Assembly (NCBI RefSeq): GCF_965283645.1
Contig: NZ_CBDIPG010000001.1
Span: 5,394,001 to 5,458,000 of the forward strand
Direction: 5' to 3'
Source of the DNA: Kordia sp965283645
GTDB lineage: Bacteria > Bacteroidota > Bacteroidia > Flavobacteriales > Flavobacteriaceae
Length of the DNA: 64,000 bases
The notes under the pieces were generated by a model. The model was given only the letters and a program-made list of their open reading frames with translations, searched no databases and had not been told where the DNA came from. The position numbers and the translations under genes are program-made. Below, piece by piece: positions 28,110-37,300 of this stretch. Every line of letters begins with the position of its first letter. Within the stretch, counting starts at the first letter, position 1.

Positions 28110-30304
28110 ACAGGAAGTTTTATGATGAATTCCGAACCTTTTACAACTTCACTTTTTACGGTGATGCTACCATCTAAGATTTCTATATATCGTTTGGATA
28201 CACTTAAACCAATACCTGTGCCTTCGTATTTACGACTTAGCCCAATACTTTCTTGTACAAACGGATCGAATATTTTAGTAAGATTTGCTTCTTCTATTCC
28301 AATACCTGTATCTTTTACAGATATGTATGCGTTTTCTTGTGCTTTGTCGGTATAAATATGAATTGTAATGTCGCCAGTATGTGTATATTTTATTGCATTG
28401 TGAATGATGTTGTTGAAAGCCGTTCGAAAGAGTTCTTTATCAATGTTAACTTTTGGCTGATTTTCATCTAAGAGTAGTTTGTAATTTAGTTGTTTGCCTT
28501 CTGCCAAATGGTCAAATTCTCGGTATGAACTTTCTACAATAAAATTTAAATCGCAAATAGTGACATCAATATTCGATTTTATGGCTTCAACTTCACTAAA
28601 ATTAGATAGGTTATTGATGGTTTCCAGCAAGCGATCTTTACTTTCAGTAAGGTAATGTAATAGTTTTTCGCGTTCAGTTTCGTCTTCTTCAGTAATGAGC
28701 AAATTACTTATTGCCATAATACCATTAAGCGGCGTACGTATTTCGTGACTAAAGTTGGCAAATATGTTTGTTTTGAGACTGTTGAGTTCTTGCTCTTTTA
28801 CATGTGCATCTTTTATGGCAAGTTCTGCCATTTTCCGTTCCGAAACATCTAATATGCCAATTAGCACTGAAGTTACGTTTCGTTCTTCGTTAAAAACGGG
28901 CGTATATTTTATTTCTAACCATTGCGAGTTTCCTTCATTGGTAATACGTTCCAACTCTTTGCGAGTTGTGTTTCCTTTTAAGGCTTCATTGAACGAATCG
29001 GCAAATGTATTTTTAAAGTTGAGCGGCAATACATCAATAAAACGGCAATTGGTTGTATTTGGATTTACTTTAAAGTCTTTCTCTATAATGGCAACTGATG
29101 CTTTGTCGGTCAGTAATATTTCGCCCTCTTTATTTAGTAGAAATGTGTATAGAAACCCATTGTTTACCATGGCTTGCAAACGACGTTGATTTTTTAGTAT
29201 GAGTTGTTCATGTAGCTTCCGTTTGTTTACATCAATTAGGTTTCCAATCATGCGACTTACTGTACCGTCAGCATCTTTTTTAAAATAGCCGTAGACTTCA
29301 TAAAAACGATATTCCCCATCTAAATGCCGCAATCGATAGTGATTGAAGTAATGTGGATCGTTTTTTTTAAGATTGCTTATGTGTCGTGCATTGGCTTCAT
29401 TTACATCTTCAGGATGAATCATTTTTCTGAAATCTTCTTCAGGCACAAAATCTTCTTTTAGTGAAAGCCCTAGCATTTTTCTGAAGGACGGACTGTAGTA
29501 TACCATATTGGTACCGATGATATGATCGAACAAGCCAGATCGAATTCCTTTTAGCGCAAGCTTTTTAGTTTCTTCACTATATTTTAGTTGTTCTATATAG
29601 GTTTGTGTTTCCGTTATATCTACCACAATTCCATTTACAAAAATAACTGTACCATTATGAATTACAGGTGCAGCCATAATTCGGAAATAGCGTGTTTCGT
29701 CATCTTTTTTATCATTTACTTTAATAAAATCAAATGATTTTTTCGTGTTGATGAGTGTTGTAATGTGTTCACGGATACGATCTTTGTTTTTATCTTGATA
29801 TGAGTTTTGTCGTTTCGTCTCTCTCTCAGGATCATTCGGATCAATGCCGTGCATGTTATAGCACTCGTTAGACCAATAGAATTCCGTAGTTGTTGGGTTG
29901 TAATACCACGTAGCTATATCGCCAAATTTTGAAACAGCCATAAATACCTGACGCTCTTTTTCTTGCTTGGTAGTTTCTGAACCTATTGCATAAATATATC
30001 CATTGTCCAAAACAAAATCGAGTTTTAAGGTCAATACACCATCTTCTGTGGTTGTACAAAACTTTAGGTATTGATGGTGAACGCCTTTTGTATCAGTAAT
30101 AGAGTTTAAAATATTTTGAAGCGTTACTTTACAACTATCAAGGACAAAATTTAAGATTGATTTGCCAATTACAATTTCATTAGCAACATTAAAACGTTTT
30201 TCAGCATGTGTGTTTATATGCTGAATGTTGCCTTTGGGATCAAGTATAATGAGGAATAGACTCGATTTTTCTAAGACACTCGATTGTAACTTATTCGTGT
30301 GCAT
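28100..30304 (-). CDS. multi-PAS sensor histidine kinase
   Basis: 734 residues, no membrane segment, so cytoplasmic. About four PAS/PAC modules (residues 1-490; for example GLFDHIIGTNMVYYSPSFRK and LRHLDGEYRFYEVYG), then HisKA with FANFSHEIRTPLNGI (phospho-His) and HATPase with NIIHNAIKYT, DTGIGIEE and GTGIGLSV. Autophosphorylates and passes phosphate to the receiver encoded next. Upstream of the RiPP block but read in the same direction, so a control link to the peptides is possible but not shown. Confidence 0.93.
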   Translation of the reverse strand: MHTNKLQSSVLEKSSLFLIILDPKGNIQHINTHAEKRFNVANEIVIGKSILNFVLDSCKVTLQNILNSITDTKGVHHQYLKFCTTTEDGVLTLKLDFVLDNGYIYAIGSETTKQEKERQVFMAVSKFGDIATWYYNPTTTEFYWSNECYNMHGIDPNDPERETKRQNSYQDKNKDRIREHITTLINTKKSFDFIKVNDKKDDETRYFRIMAAPVIHNGTVIFVNGIVVDITETQTYIEQLKYSEETKKLALKGIRSGLFDHIIGTNMVYYSPSFRKMLGLSLKEDFVPEEDFRKMIHPEDVNEANARHISNLKKNDPHYFNHYRLRHLDGEYRFYEVYGYFKKDADGTVSRMIGNLIDVNKRKLHEQLILKNQRRLQAMVNNGFLYTFLLNKEGEILLTDKASVAIIEKDFKVNPNTTNCRFIDVLPLNFKNTFADSFNEALKGNTTRKELERITNEGNSQWLEIKYTPVFNEERNVTSVLIGILDVSERKMAELAIKDAHVKEQELNSLKTNIFANFSHEIRTPLNGIMAISNLLITEEDETEREKLLHYLTESKDRLLETINNLSNFSEVEAIKSNIDVTICDLNFIVESSYREFDHLAEGKQLNYKLLLDENQPKVNIDKELFRTAFNNIIHNAIKYTHTGDITIHIYTDKAQENAYISVKDTGIGIEEANLTKIFDPFVQESIGLSRKYEGTGIGLSVSKRYIEILDGSITVKSEVVKGSEFIIKLPVCH

Positions 30305-30574
30305 TAATGGGTTGGTTAATTTAGGTTATTAAATGTATGAAAATCATTTGAATTGAATTCGTTTTTGACCTTTTAATTATTGTGATGGTCTTCACTTTTA
30401 CAGTACTTCAATTTCGTTCAGGGTAAGTATTTAATGTACATTTTTAGTAAGCACTTACTTTGCTGTTGCGCTGCCAACGAAAGTATATATGTGGAAGGTT
30501 AAATTTTAAATGTGGAGTTTTTCTTTTCAATAATCGAAAAAATGAAATGTATTACTGCGCAAACCATATTCAAC
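30305..30574. other. intergenic region upstream of the kinase
   Basis: 270 bp without gene-like frames; should contain the promoter of the kinase gene. No recognisable site beyond A/T-rich tracts. Confidence 0.4.
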
Positions 30575-30614
30575 AAAAAGACAACTCACAAAATACTTTA
30601 TGAGTTGTCTTTTT
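30575..30614 (-). terminator. intrinsic terminator of the protease/partner operon
   Basis: AAAAAGACAACTCA pairs perfectly with TGAGTTGTCTTTTT around a 12-base loop. On the minus strand the stem ends in a T run, 20 bp past the stop of the gene at 30634. Confidence 0.75.
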
Positions 30615-30633
30615 ACTGTATGTATGTGTATTT

Positions 30634-31434
30634 CTATACTTCTAAATCACCATCTTCATCAAAAGTGATTTCGGAGAATTCTAGTAAATCATCATCTGGC
30701 ATTTTTAAGGCATTTTTATTATTTCCTAAGGTTACCATTGTTTTGTTAGCTTTAAATATAGGAGCGCCAAGGAATGGTTTTTTCACTTTGGACACTTTAA
30801 AAAGAGGCGTCAATCCTTTTTCAGCAATTATTTCAGCGGATACGTTATTAAAAAAACTAACACTTAAGTCTAACGATGGGTTGGTTACTCTCATATTTTT
30901 ACTTGTTACTTCAGTCTCAGCATTTACTTTAATATCTACAGAACCTTTTCTACCTAAAGAAATTAAAATTGTAGAACTATCGGCTTTCATCAATTCTGTA
31001 ATAACAACCCAATCTTTATCCCATTTTTTAGCATCATATAGTTTTAGAATTTCTTTTCCGAGTGTTATTGAACTTTTTATACTGTGATTATAAGTTCCTT
31101 CTGCTTCAAAAAATATGGCTTTCTCCTTTGAGAACGAGATGTTGAATCCTAAATCTGTTTTTTCTAGTGTACTACCTGTTGGTGGAACAGTTCCTGAAGC
31201 TTTGGCAGTGAATGAAACTCCACTTTTGGAGACGTACTTTACACTTCCAGGTGTTGTATCTTCTCTAACTTCAAAGTCGATCCCCAAGTCACTTTTAATA
31301 TTTCCGATTCGGGTAAACTCTTTTCCTTTCAAAACGCCAATATCTCCCAATTCTAACGGAACATTTGGTTCCCAAGTAGCTAGATATTTAAAATTTCGAT
31401 ATAATTCTCTTGTGTACTTTTTACTTATTTTCAT
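30634..31434 (-). CDS. beta-rich protein of unknown function paired with a cysteine protease-like gene
   Basis: 266 residues, no signal peptide or clear membrane helix; long runs of alternating hydrophobic residues (GSVDIKVNAETEV, SLDLSVSFFNNVSAEII) predict mainly beta structure with one helical stretch in the middle (GKEILKLYDAKKWDKDW). Phrases such as LELGDIGVLKG, DWVVITELMKADSSTILISL and GLTPLFKVSKVKKPFLG look conserved, so this is probably a real uncharacterised family. It follows the protease-like gene by 31 bp on the same strand. Size and pairing recall protease-activated pore formers such as bacterial gasdermins, but gasdermin motifs were not recognised. Function unknown. Confidence 0.7.
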   Translation of the reverse strand: MKISKKYTRELYRNFKYLATWEPNVPLELGDIGVLKGKEFTRIGNIKSDLGIDFEVREDTTPGSVKYVSKSGVSFTAKASGTVPPTGSTLEKTDLGFNISFSKEKAIFFEAEGTYNHSIKSSITLGKEILKLYDAKKWDKDWVVITELMKADSSTILISLGRKGSVDIKVNAETEVTSKNMRVTNPSLDLSVSFFNNVSAEIIAEKGLTPLFKVSKVKKPFLGAPIFKANKTMVTLGNNKNALKMPDDDLLEFSEITFDEDGDLEV

Positions 31435-31465
31435 AATGTATGGATTATTAATATGTATGATAATT

Positions 31466-32035
31466 CTATAATTCTATAACTCTAAACCATTTACAAAACC
31501 TTCTTTCAAACACTCCTATAGTATCTACAGTTCCGTATTGGTCTTCTTTTCCTTCAGAAGCAAAAAAGCAATGTTTTCGGGATGCACCCACAACGCCTTT
31601 GTATCTCCAAATGCCTCGTCTTTTTATATTTTTCACATTGTACCGTAGTCCTAACCAATCTGCACCATGCGTGTACCATTCTCCGTCGTTTAAGGTTTCT
31701 ATGGCTTCGGCATACGTCATATTTGGAGTGTCATCGTTTTCTTCAGTTTGCGCTCTTTTTGCCATTGCAGCAAAACATAGATTGGCGTATTCAAAAATTT
31801 CCTGATTGTTTAATACAATGAATTTTGAGCCTTCTATAGCTAATGCTAGTTCTTCCTTTGTAATGTTTAGTGTGTAATCATCTTTCATCAATATTTTACA
31901 ATTATCGCCTTCCCATTGATGTATAAATATTTTGTTGATTCCAAATACTTGTATTCCAGCTTTTATGATAGCAATAGACACACAATTGCCTTCTCCTCCT
32001 TGTTTAAATGATTTTATAATATCAACTGTTTCCAT
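31466..32035 (-). CDS. putative papain-like cysteine protease
   Basis: 189 residues, no signal peptide. KQGGEGNCVSIAIIKAGIQV resembles the active-site helix of papain/calpain-fold enzymes (Gln, then Gly-x-Cys at the helix start); a His follows far downstream in GASRKHCFFASEGKEDQYG, giving a plausible Cys20/His dyad in the right order. No exact family recognised, so catalysis is inferred. It is the first gene of a two-gene operon with the beta-rich protein and is divergent from the putAbiC-like gene. Confidence 0.55.
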   Translation of the reverse strand: METVDIIKSFKQGGEGNCVSIAIIKAGIQVFGINKIFIHQWEGDNCKILMKDDYTLNITKEELALAIEGSKFIVLNNQEIFEYANLCFAAMAKRAQTEENDDTPNMTYAEAIETLNDGEWYTHGADWLGLRYNVKNIKRRGIWRYKGVVGASRKHCFFASEGKEDQYGTVDTIGVFERRFCKWFRVIEL

Positions 32036-32145
32036 AACTCTAATAATTTGTTAGTGTAAAACTAATTCCTATACATACACGAAGTAATACCCAAGAGTAG
32101 GGATATTTAGAAGATAGTGTGTATACTTTACCTAATGTTTTATAT

Positions 32146-32649
32146 ATGATTAACTCTGATTATAAAAAAGTTTTTAAAGGAATTGATGATGAGGCTTACA
32201 TACAAAAAGTTAAGGATGATTTTAATTTGAAACGAAAAGATCACAAAAAGTCTAGCGGACAAAAAAATGTATTTTATGGAAGGTGGAAAGAGAAAGGAAA
32301 TCCTGAAAGTAAACGCATTATTCGTTTATATGTAAAATACAAACCATTTACCGGACACGAATTTAACCTAGGACATTATTACAGGCATTTGTTTAGTACA
32401 GTAACATATGTAGTACAGCAAGAAGGCAATTTACTAAACAAAGCACAAGTACAAGAGTATCTAAAAACATTGCGTTCGCAACTCTCAGCCGCTGAGCAAA
32501 TAATGTTATACTATCATTTTAGAATGGATCATGCGCCTGAATGGGAACAATATCTTAAAGCTGATTATAATATGATTGCCGACTTACCCGAAGAACGTTT
32601 AAAGTATATAGAAACACCTTCGGAGTATTTTAAAAAAGTTACTACGTAA
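32146..32649 (+). CDS. putAbiC-like phage abortive infection protein, short form
   Basis: 167 residues from the ATG at 32146 (a GTG at 32119 gives 176). The pattern FNLGHYYRHLFSTVTYV... followed by YLKTLRSQLSAAEQIMLYYH matches the putative phage abortive infection domain (putAbiC): Leu-Gly-His-Tyr-Phe/Tyr-Arg then ILRAQLS..E. Full-length relatives have two N-terminal membrane helices; here they are absent and a Lys-rich segment replaces them. A defence role is inferred from the family. Divergent from the protease-like operon (about 110 bp). Confidence 0.65.
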   Translation: MINSDYKKVFKGIDDEAYIQKVKDDFNLKRKDHKKSSGQKNVFYGRWKEKGNPESKRIIRLYVKYKPFTGHEFNLGHYYRHLFSTVTYVVQQEGNLLNKAQVQEYLKTLRSQLSAAEQIMLYYHFRMDHAPEWEQYLKADYNMIADLPEERLKYIETPSEYFKKVTT

Positions 32650-33054
32650 TCATTCCTACAATAGAATACAGTTGTAAAAACTGTTCCCATTGATTTTTTT
32701 GAATTTCAGAACGTTTATTTCGGCGTATCACCTATTTAATTGCAAAGGCTTACATCACTAGCATCCAAAACTTTGATATAAAACCGTTTTACTGCAAAAA
32801 CAAGGATACTTTACAAGTTGAAAATTAACATTTTTAGTATGCTGGTTTTTGGCAAATTATAGTTCCTTTTGAGGAATAATCTTTTTATAAAGAAAAATCT
32901 ATTTTCTTACTTCTCAATTCTTTCTTTCCAATAACCCAATTACTCAACGCTTATGAAGTATTTTCAACGCTTATAAAAACTGTAGTGCATTTTTCAAAAT
33001 ATTTTTCGAGTTTCACACCATGAGACAGGATCACAATATGCTTTTGCAAGTAAA
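32650..33054. other. 405-bp non-coding stretch before the 42-bp repeat array
   Basis: AT-rich with no credible gene on either strand and no clear hairpin. Likely 3' region of the putAbiC-like gene and leader of the repeat array. Confidence 0.4.
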
Positions 33055-33264
33055 GGAAAGCTTGCCGCACGTCTGCGAGACGCTTTCAAATCCGTTGGAA
33101 AGCCTGTTGCAGCCCTGCGAGAACGTTTCAAACACGTTTGGAAGCTTGTTGCAGGGTTGCGAGAACGTTTCAAACGCGTCGGAAAGCTTCCTGCACGTCT
33201 GCGAGACGCTTCCAAACGCGTTGGAAAGCTCCCTGCATTACTGCGAGAAGGTTTCCAACGGCTT
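33055..33264. repeat. five 42-bp GC-rich tandem repeats
   Basis: Units start at 33055, 33097, 33139, 33181 and 33223, exactly 42 bp apart; consensus begins GGAAAGCTT and includes CTGCGAGA and CGTTTC. One unit counted by hand is 24/42 G+C against an AT-rich background. Each holds palindromic pieces (CGTCTGCGAGACG, AACGCGTT). Since 42 is a multiple of 3, both strands stay open as 14-residue peptide repeats (plus strand ESLLQ.CENVSNTF). The array ends 71 bp before the DUF6261 gene. There are no unique spacers, so it is not a CRISPR. Confidence 0.9.
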
Positions 33265-33335
33265 TTTATTACGAATTATGCAATGAAATGCTTAAAAAAT
33301 GTTAAAATATTGTCAAATCATTAAAACCGATTATT

Positions 33336-34100
33336 ATGGAGATACCCGTATTTTCACGCTACAGAAATAGCGAATTTTTACAATACATGAAAGATGTATT
33401 AGAAATTGTCAACGATACCGATGTTGACGCATTACAACTTACCAAACAACGTGATGCGCTTGCTACACTTGCCAATGTAATGGACAACTTGTTTCAGCAG
33501 GAGCAAAGTAGTGGCATTACCCAAGAACTCATTGACTTGGATACCCGACGCGATAAAGCTTTTATGGGAATCAAGGCTAGTTTAGAATCTTTTGGATATC
33601 ATTATGATGAAAGCTTGCAGTCGGCGGCACGTAGTTTATTGTTCAATTTGAATAATTACGGAACTAATATTCCGCGTATGAATTACCAAGCCGAAACCGC
33701 CGTGATTGATAGTATGTTGTCCGATTGGGAAACCGAAACCAATTTGATTGCCGCTGTTACCACGGTACAATTAGCAGATTGGATAGCCGAACTTAAGACT
33801 GCCAATGCTACTTTTAACGCCCGCTATATAGCACGTGTGTATGAGGAAGCCGATACGCCCGCCACAAGTTTTACGGCTATTCGTGAAGATGGTACAAGTG
33901 CTTACAAACAGTTAGTAGCCCATATGGAAGCACATGCTACTTTGGGAAGCAATGCCATGCATCAAGATTTGGTAAACCGTATTGGTACGCTGGCAAAGCA
34001 GTATAACGTAACGGTAAATGCTCGGTTAAGTGCTGGAGATGCAGATGCCATTGCTAATGAAGAGTCGTCGGACGATACTACCGATACAAATGATGTTTAA
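33336..34100 (+). CDS. DUF6261 family protein
   Basis: 254 residues, helical, without signal peptide. IPVFSRYRNSEFLQYMKDVL at the N-terminus and LDTRRDKAFMGIK in the middle fit DUF6261, a family nearly restricted to Bacteroidetes and of unknown function. The C-terminus is acidic and Asp/Thr-rich (SSDDTTDTNDV). G+C is visibly higher than in neighbours. Preceded by the 42-bp array and followed by a terminator, so it is a single-gene unit. Confidence 0.75.
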   Translation: MEIPVFSRYRNSEFLQYMKDVLEIVNDTDVDALQLTKQRDALATLANVMDNLFQQEQSSGITQELIDLDTRRDKAFMGIKASLESFGYHYDESLQSAARSLLFNLNNYGTNIPRMNYQAETAVIDSMLSDWETETNLIAAVTTVQLADWIAELKTANATFNARYIARVYEEADTPATSFTAIREDGTSAYKQLVAHMEAHATLGSNAMHQDLVNRIGTLAKQYNVTVNARLSAGDADAIANEESSDDTTDTNDV

Positions 34101-34124
34101 ATTTTAATAGACATTTTTTATATG

Positions 34125-34164
34125 CCACCCATATTAGTTGCTTAACTTTTTGGGTGGTTTTTTT
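34125..34164 (+). terminator. intrinsic terminator of the DUF6261 gene
   Basis: CCACCCA and TGGGTGG form the stem around a 19-base loop, followed by TTTTTTTG, 24 bp past the stop. Confidence 0.75.
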
Positions 34165-34176
34165 GTTTATAATGTT

Positions 34177-34190
34177 TACGGGTTTCCGTA
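34177..34190. promoter_or_regulatory. TACGG-type palindrome upstream of the type IIG gene
   Basis: TACGGGTTTCCGTA, arms fully complementary, 160 bp before the start of the restriction-modification gene. Same motif class as the sites before the RiPP blocks. Confidence 0.4.
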
Positions 34191-34349
34191 AAAGTTATAA
34201 TCACATATACTGTAGTATTGTATTTTGTATATCTTAAGGTATTAGTTTGGCTTGTGTTTTTTATGTTAATTAAAAAAATGTGCAATTCCGTAAGCTAATT
34301 ATCAAAGAAGTTACTATTTTTAAAATTCTTACAAACGTAGCAGTATAGC

Positions 34350-37300
34350 ATGGCATTATATCAAAAATCAGTAGTAAATACATATCTTAAACAACAAAAC
34401 TTTACACAGCTTCAAAAAGCATATAAAAAGTATGCAAAATACTTTTTATCGCCTGCCATACAAGAAAACATACGCCATACCAAAGAGGAACAATATCAAG
34501 GATTATTTCTTACGGAACTTTTTGTCAACGTACTAAACTATACACTAAAGCCAAATAAGGACTTTAACTTAGTAGCCGAATATAAAAATCAAAATAATGC
34601 ACGCAAAGCAGATGGGGCAATTTTAAAAGAAGACAATGCCATTGGCGTGATAGAATTAAAAGGAACTAAAACGAAAGACTTAGAAAGCATAAGACGCCAA
34701 GCGTTTGACTACAAAGCAAATCAAAAAGGATGTGTGTACGTCATTACATCTAACTTTGAAAAATTACGATTTTATATAAATGATGCAACTGAGTTTGAAG
34801 AATTCAACTTATTTAAACTTACAGAAGAACGTTTTGCATTATTGTATCTGTGTTTACATAAAGATAACATCCTTTTAAATGTTCCGTTAAAAATTAAAGA
34901 AGCTTCTATACAAGAAGAAGAACAAATCACAAAAGATTTTTACAAAGACTATTCATTATTTAAGCGTGAGTTGTACCGCGACTTGGTAAAGCGTAATGGC
35001 AAGCGACTCAAAAATATATCATACGAAGAATTTACAGCCAATACAAACGCCACGGAAGAAGAAACCGCTGCGGAATACTTACGACTGGAAAAGAATGTAA
35101 AATTGACGCTGTTTAAAAAGTCGCAAAAGTTAATAGATCGGTTTCTGTTTATATTTTTTGCAGAAGATAGAGATTTGTTGCCCCCAAATTTAACAATGAA
35201 AATTCTTGAAGACTGGAACAGACTAAAAGAACTAGATGAGGTAGTGCCGCTATACAAGCGTTTTAAACTCTATTTTAAATATCTTGATGAAGGAAGAAAA
35301 GGAACAGATAAAAAAGCGGAAATATATGCGTACAATGGTGGATTGTTTAAACAAGATACCATCCTTGACTCCTTAGAAATTGATGACAATTTATTACATA
35401 CATATACCTACAAGTTGGCTAGGTACGATTTTGACAGTCAGGTTGATGTTAATATACTTGGGCACATCTTTGAAAACTCATTAAATGAAATTGAAAGTAT
35501 CAATGCCGAAATTGAAGGTGCAGATTTTGACAAACAAAAAAGCAAGCGCAAAAAAGATGGTGTGTTTTACACTCCAAAATACATTACCAAATACATTGTA
35601 GAAAACACCATTGGTAAACTTTGCGAGGAAAAGAAAGCCGAATTACATCTTAAAGAGGAGGAATATTACAAAGGACGTAAAAACCGAAACAAAACCACCA
35701 TACAAAAACTAGTAGCCATTCTTGATGCTTACCGCGAATGGTTATTACAACTCACAATTTGCGATCCTGCTTGTGGTAGTGGTGCGTTTTTAAACCAAGC
35801 ATTAGATTTTTTAATTGCCGAACACAACTACATTAACGAACTCAAAGCCAAAATATTAGGTGGCACTATTGTGTTTAGTGACATTGAAAACACCGTATTA
35901 GAAAACAACATATATGGTGTAGACCTCAATGAAGAATCGGTAGAAATTGCAAAACTATCGTTATGGTTACGAACCGCACAACCACGCCGTAAACTAAACG
36001 ACCTTAGTAGCAATATAAAATGTGGTAATAGTTTAATAGATAGCAAAACGGTAGCAGGTAGCAAAGCATTTCATTGGGAAACTGAGTTTCCACAAGTATT
36101 TCGGGAGAAAAACAAAAAAGCCTATCACATTACTACGGCAATACATGACAGTCGTACGTCCGCTCGCATGGTAAAATATAAAGTTAGAGAACGCAGAGAC
36201 TTAGGCACAAATCCGTACCCAAATGTAATTTACTTTACACCGGAAGACGATTTGCTCATTAGCCAAACCATTGCAACTATAGTAGCAGAAGACAAACTCA
36301 ATCTGTTGGCGTATAACATATGTGCCGATCATATACACCTATTGTTGGTGTGTGAACTAGAGGCGATTCCTGCCATTATGCAAAAAATAAAATCCATTAC
36401 GGCAAAGCACGTAAACAACACAAGATATGATGCAGATATTACAAGGGAGCATGTAGATATTACAAGGGAGCATGCTCCCTTGCGAAATAGAAATGAAGAT
36501 GCAGATAGTATTACAAGGGAGCATGCACCCTTGCGAAACTTGCATGCTCCCTTGCGTAAAAAGAAACGTAAACCACTGTGGCAACAAAAGTACAGCGCAC
36601 CCAAAGAGATTACTACGGAAGAGCAACTGCACAATACCTTAAAGTATATACAAACCAATCGTAGCAAGCACGAGTTGCCCAAGCATAGCAAAGCTGTACA
36701 AAAAACAATTACGGAAATGTGTTGTAGTGTTAGTGATGCCTTTACAACCGAATATACAGGCGGTTTTGATGTGGTGATTGGAAACCCGCCTTATGTAAGA
36801 CAGGAGTTGTTTAAAGAAGTAAAACCATATTTAGAGAAAAACTACAAATGTTATAATAGTATTGCTGATTTGTACACATACTTTATAGAAAAAGGAATTA
36901 ATTTGATGAATGAAAAAGGTTTATTCTCTTTTATTTTACCTAATAAATTTTTAAAAGCTACGTATGGTAAAAACATAAGGAAAGTTATAAAAGAAGAAGC
37001 AAATTTAGAATTACTATTTGACTTTGATGATTATCCTGTTTTTGCTGATGCTACAACATATCCTATTATTTACATTCTTAATAAGAAGAAAAATAATATC
37101 AATAATACATTTCTTTATTCTGAAATAAATAAAAGAGAAAATACGGTTGATCCTATTGCCTTATTAGAATTAAAAAAACAAGAAGTATCATTTAGTTCTT
37201 TAACTGATAAAGAGTGGAGTTTTTCTAATATAAATGTTAGTGCATTATTTAATAAAATAAAATCTAAATCTGTTCCTTTGAAAGAAGTCGTTAGTGATAA

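Noticed and set aside
30634..31434. Bacterial gasdermin
   Set aside because: Size and protease neighbour fit, but no gasdermin N-terminal motif was recognised. Left as unknown pending structure prediction.
33055..33264. CRISPR array
   Set aside because: Exact tandem period with no unique spacers and no cas genes in the window. The 107-bp and 112-bp repeats fail for the same reason.
33020..33286. Open frames of 88 (plus) and 73 (minus) codons through the 42-bp array as genes
   Set aside because: Both frames are open only because the unit is a multiple of three; neither has a convincing ribosome-binding region or family, and both cannot be right. Kept as a repeat.
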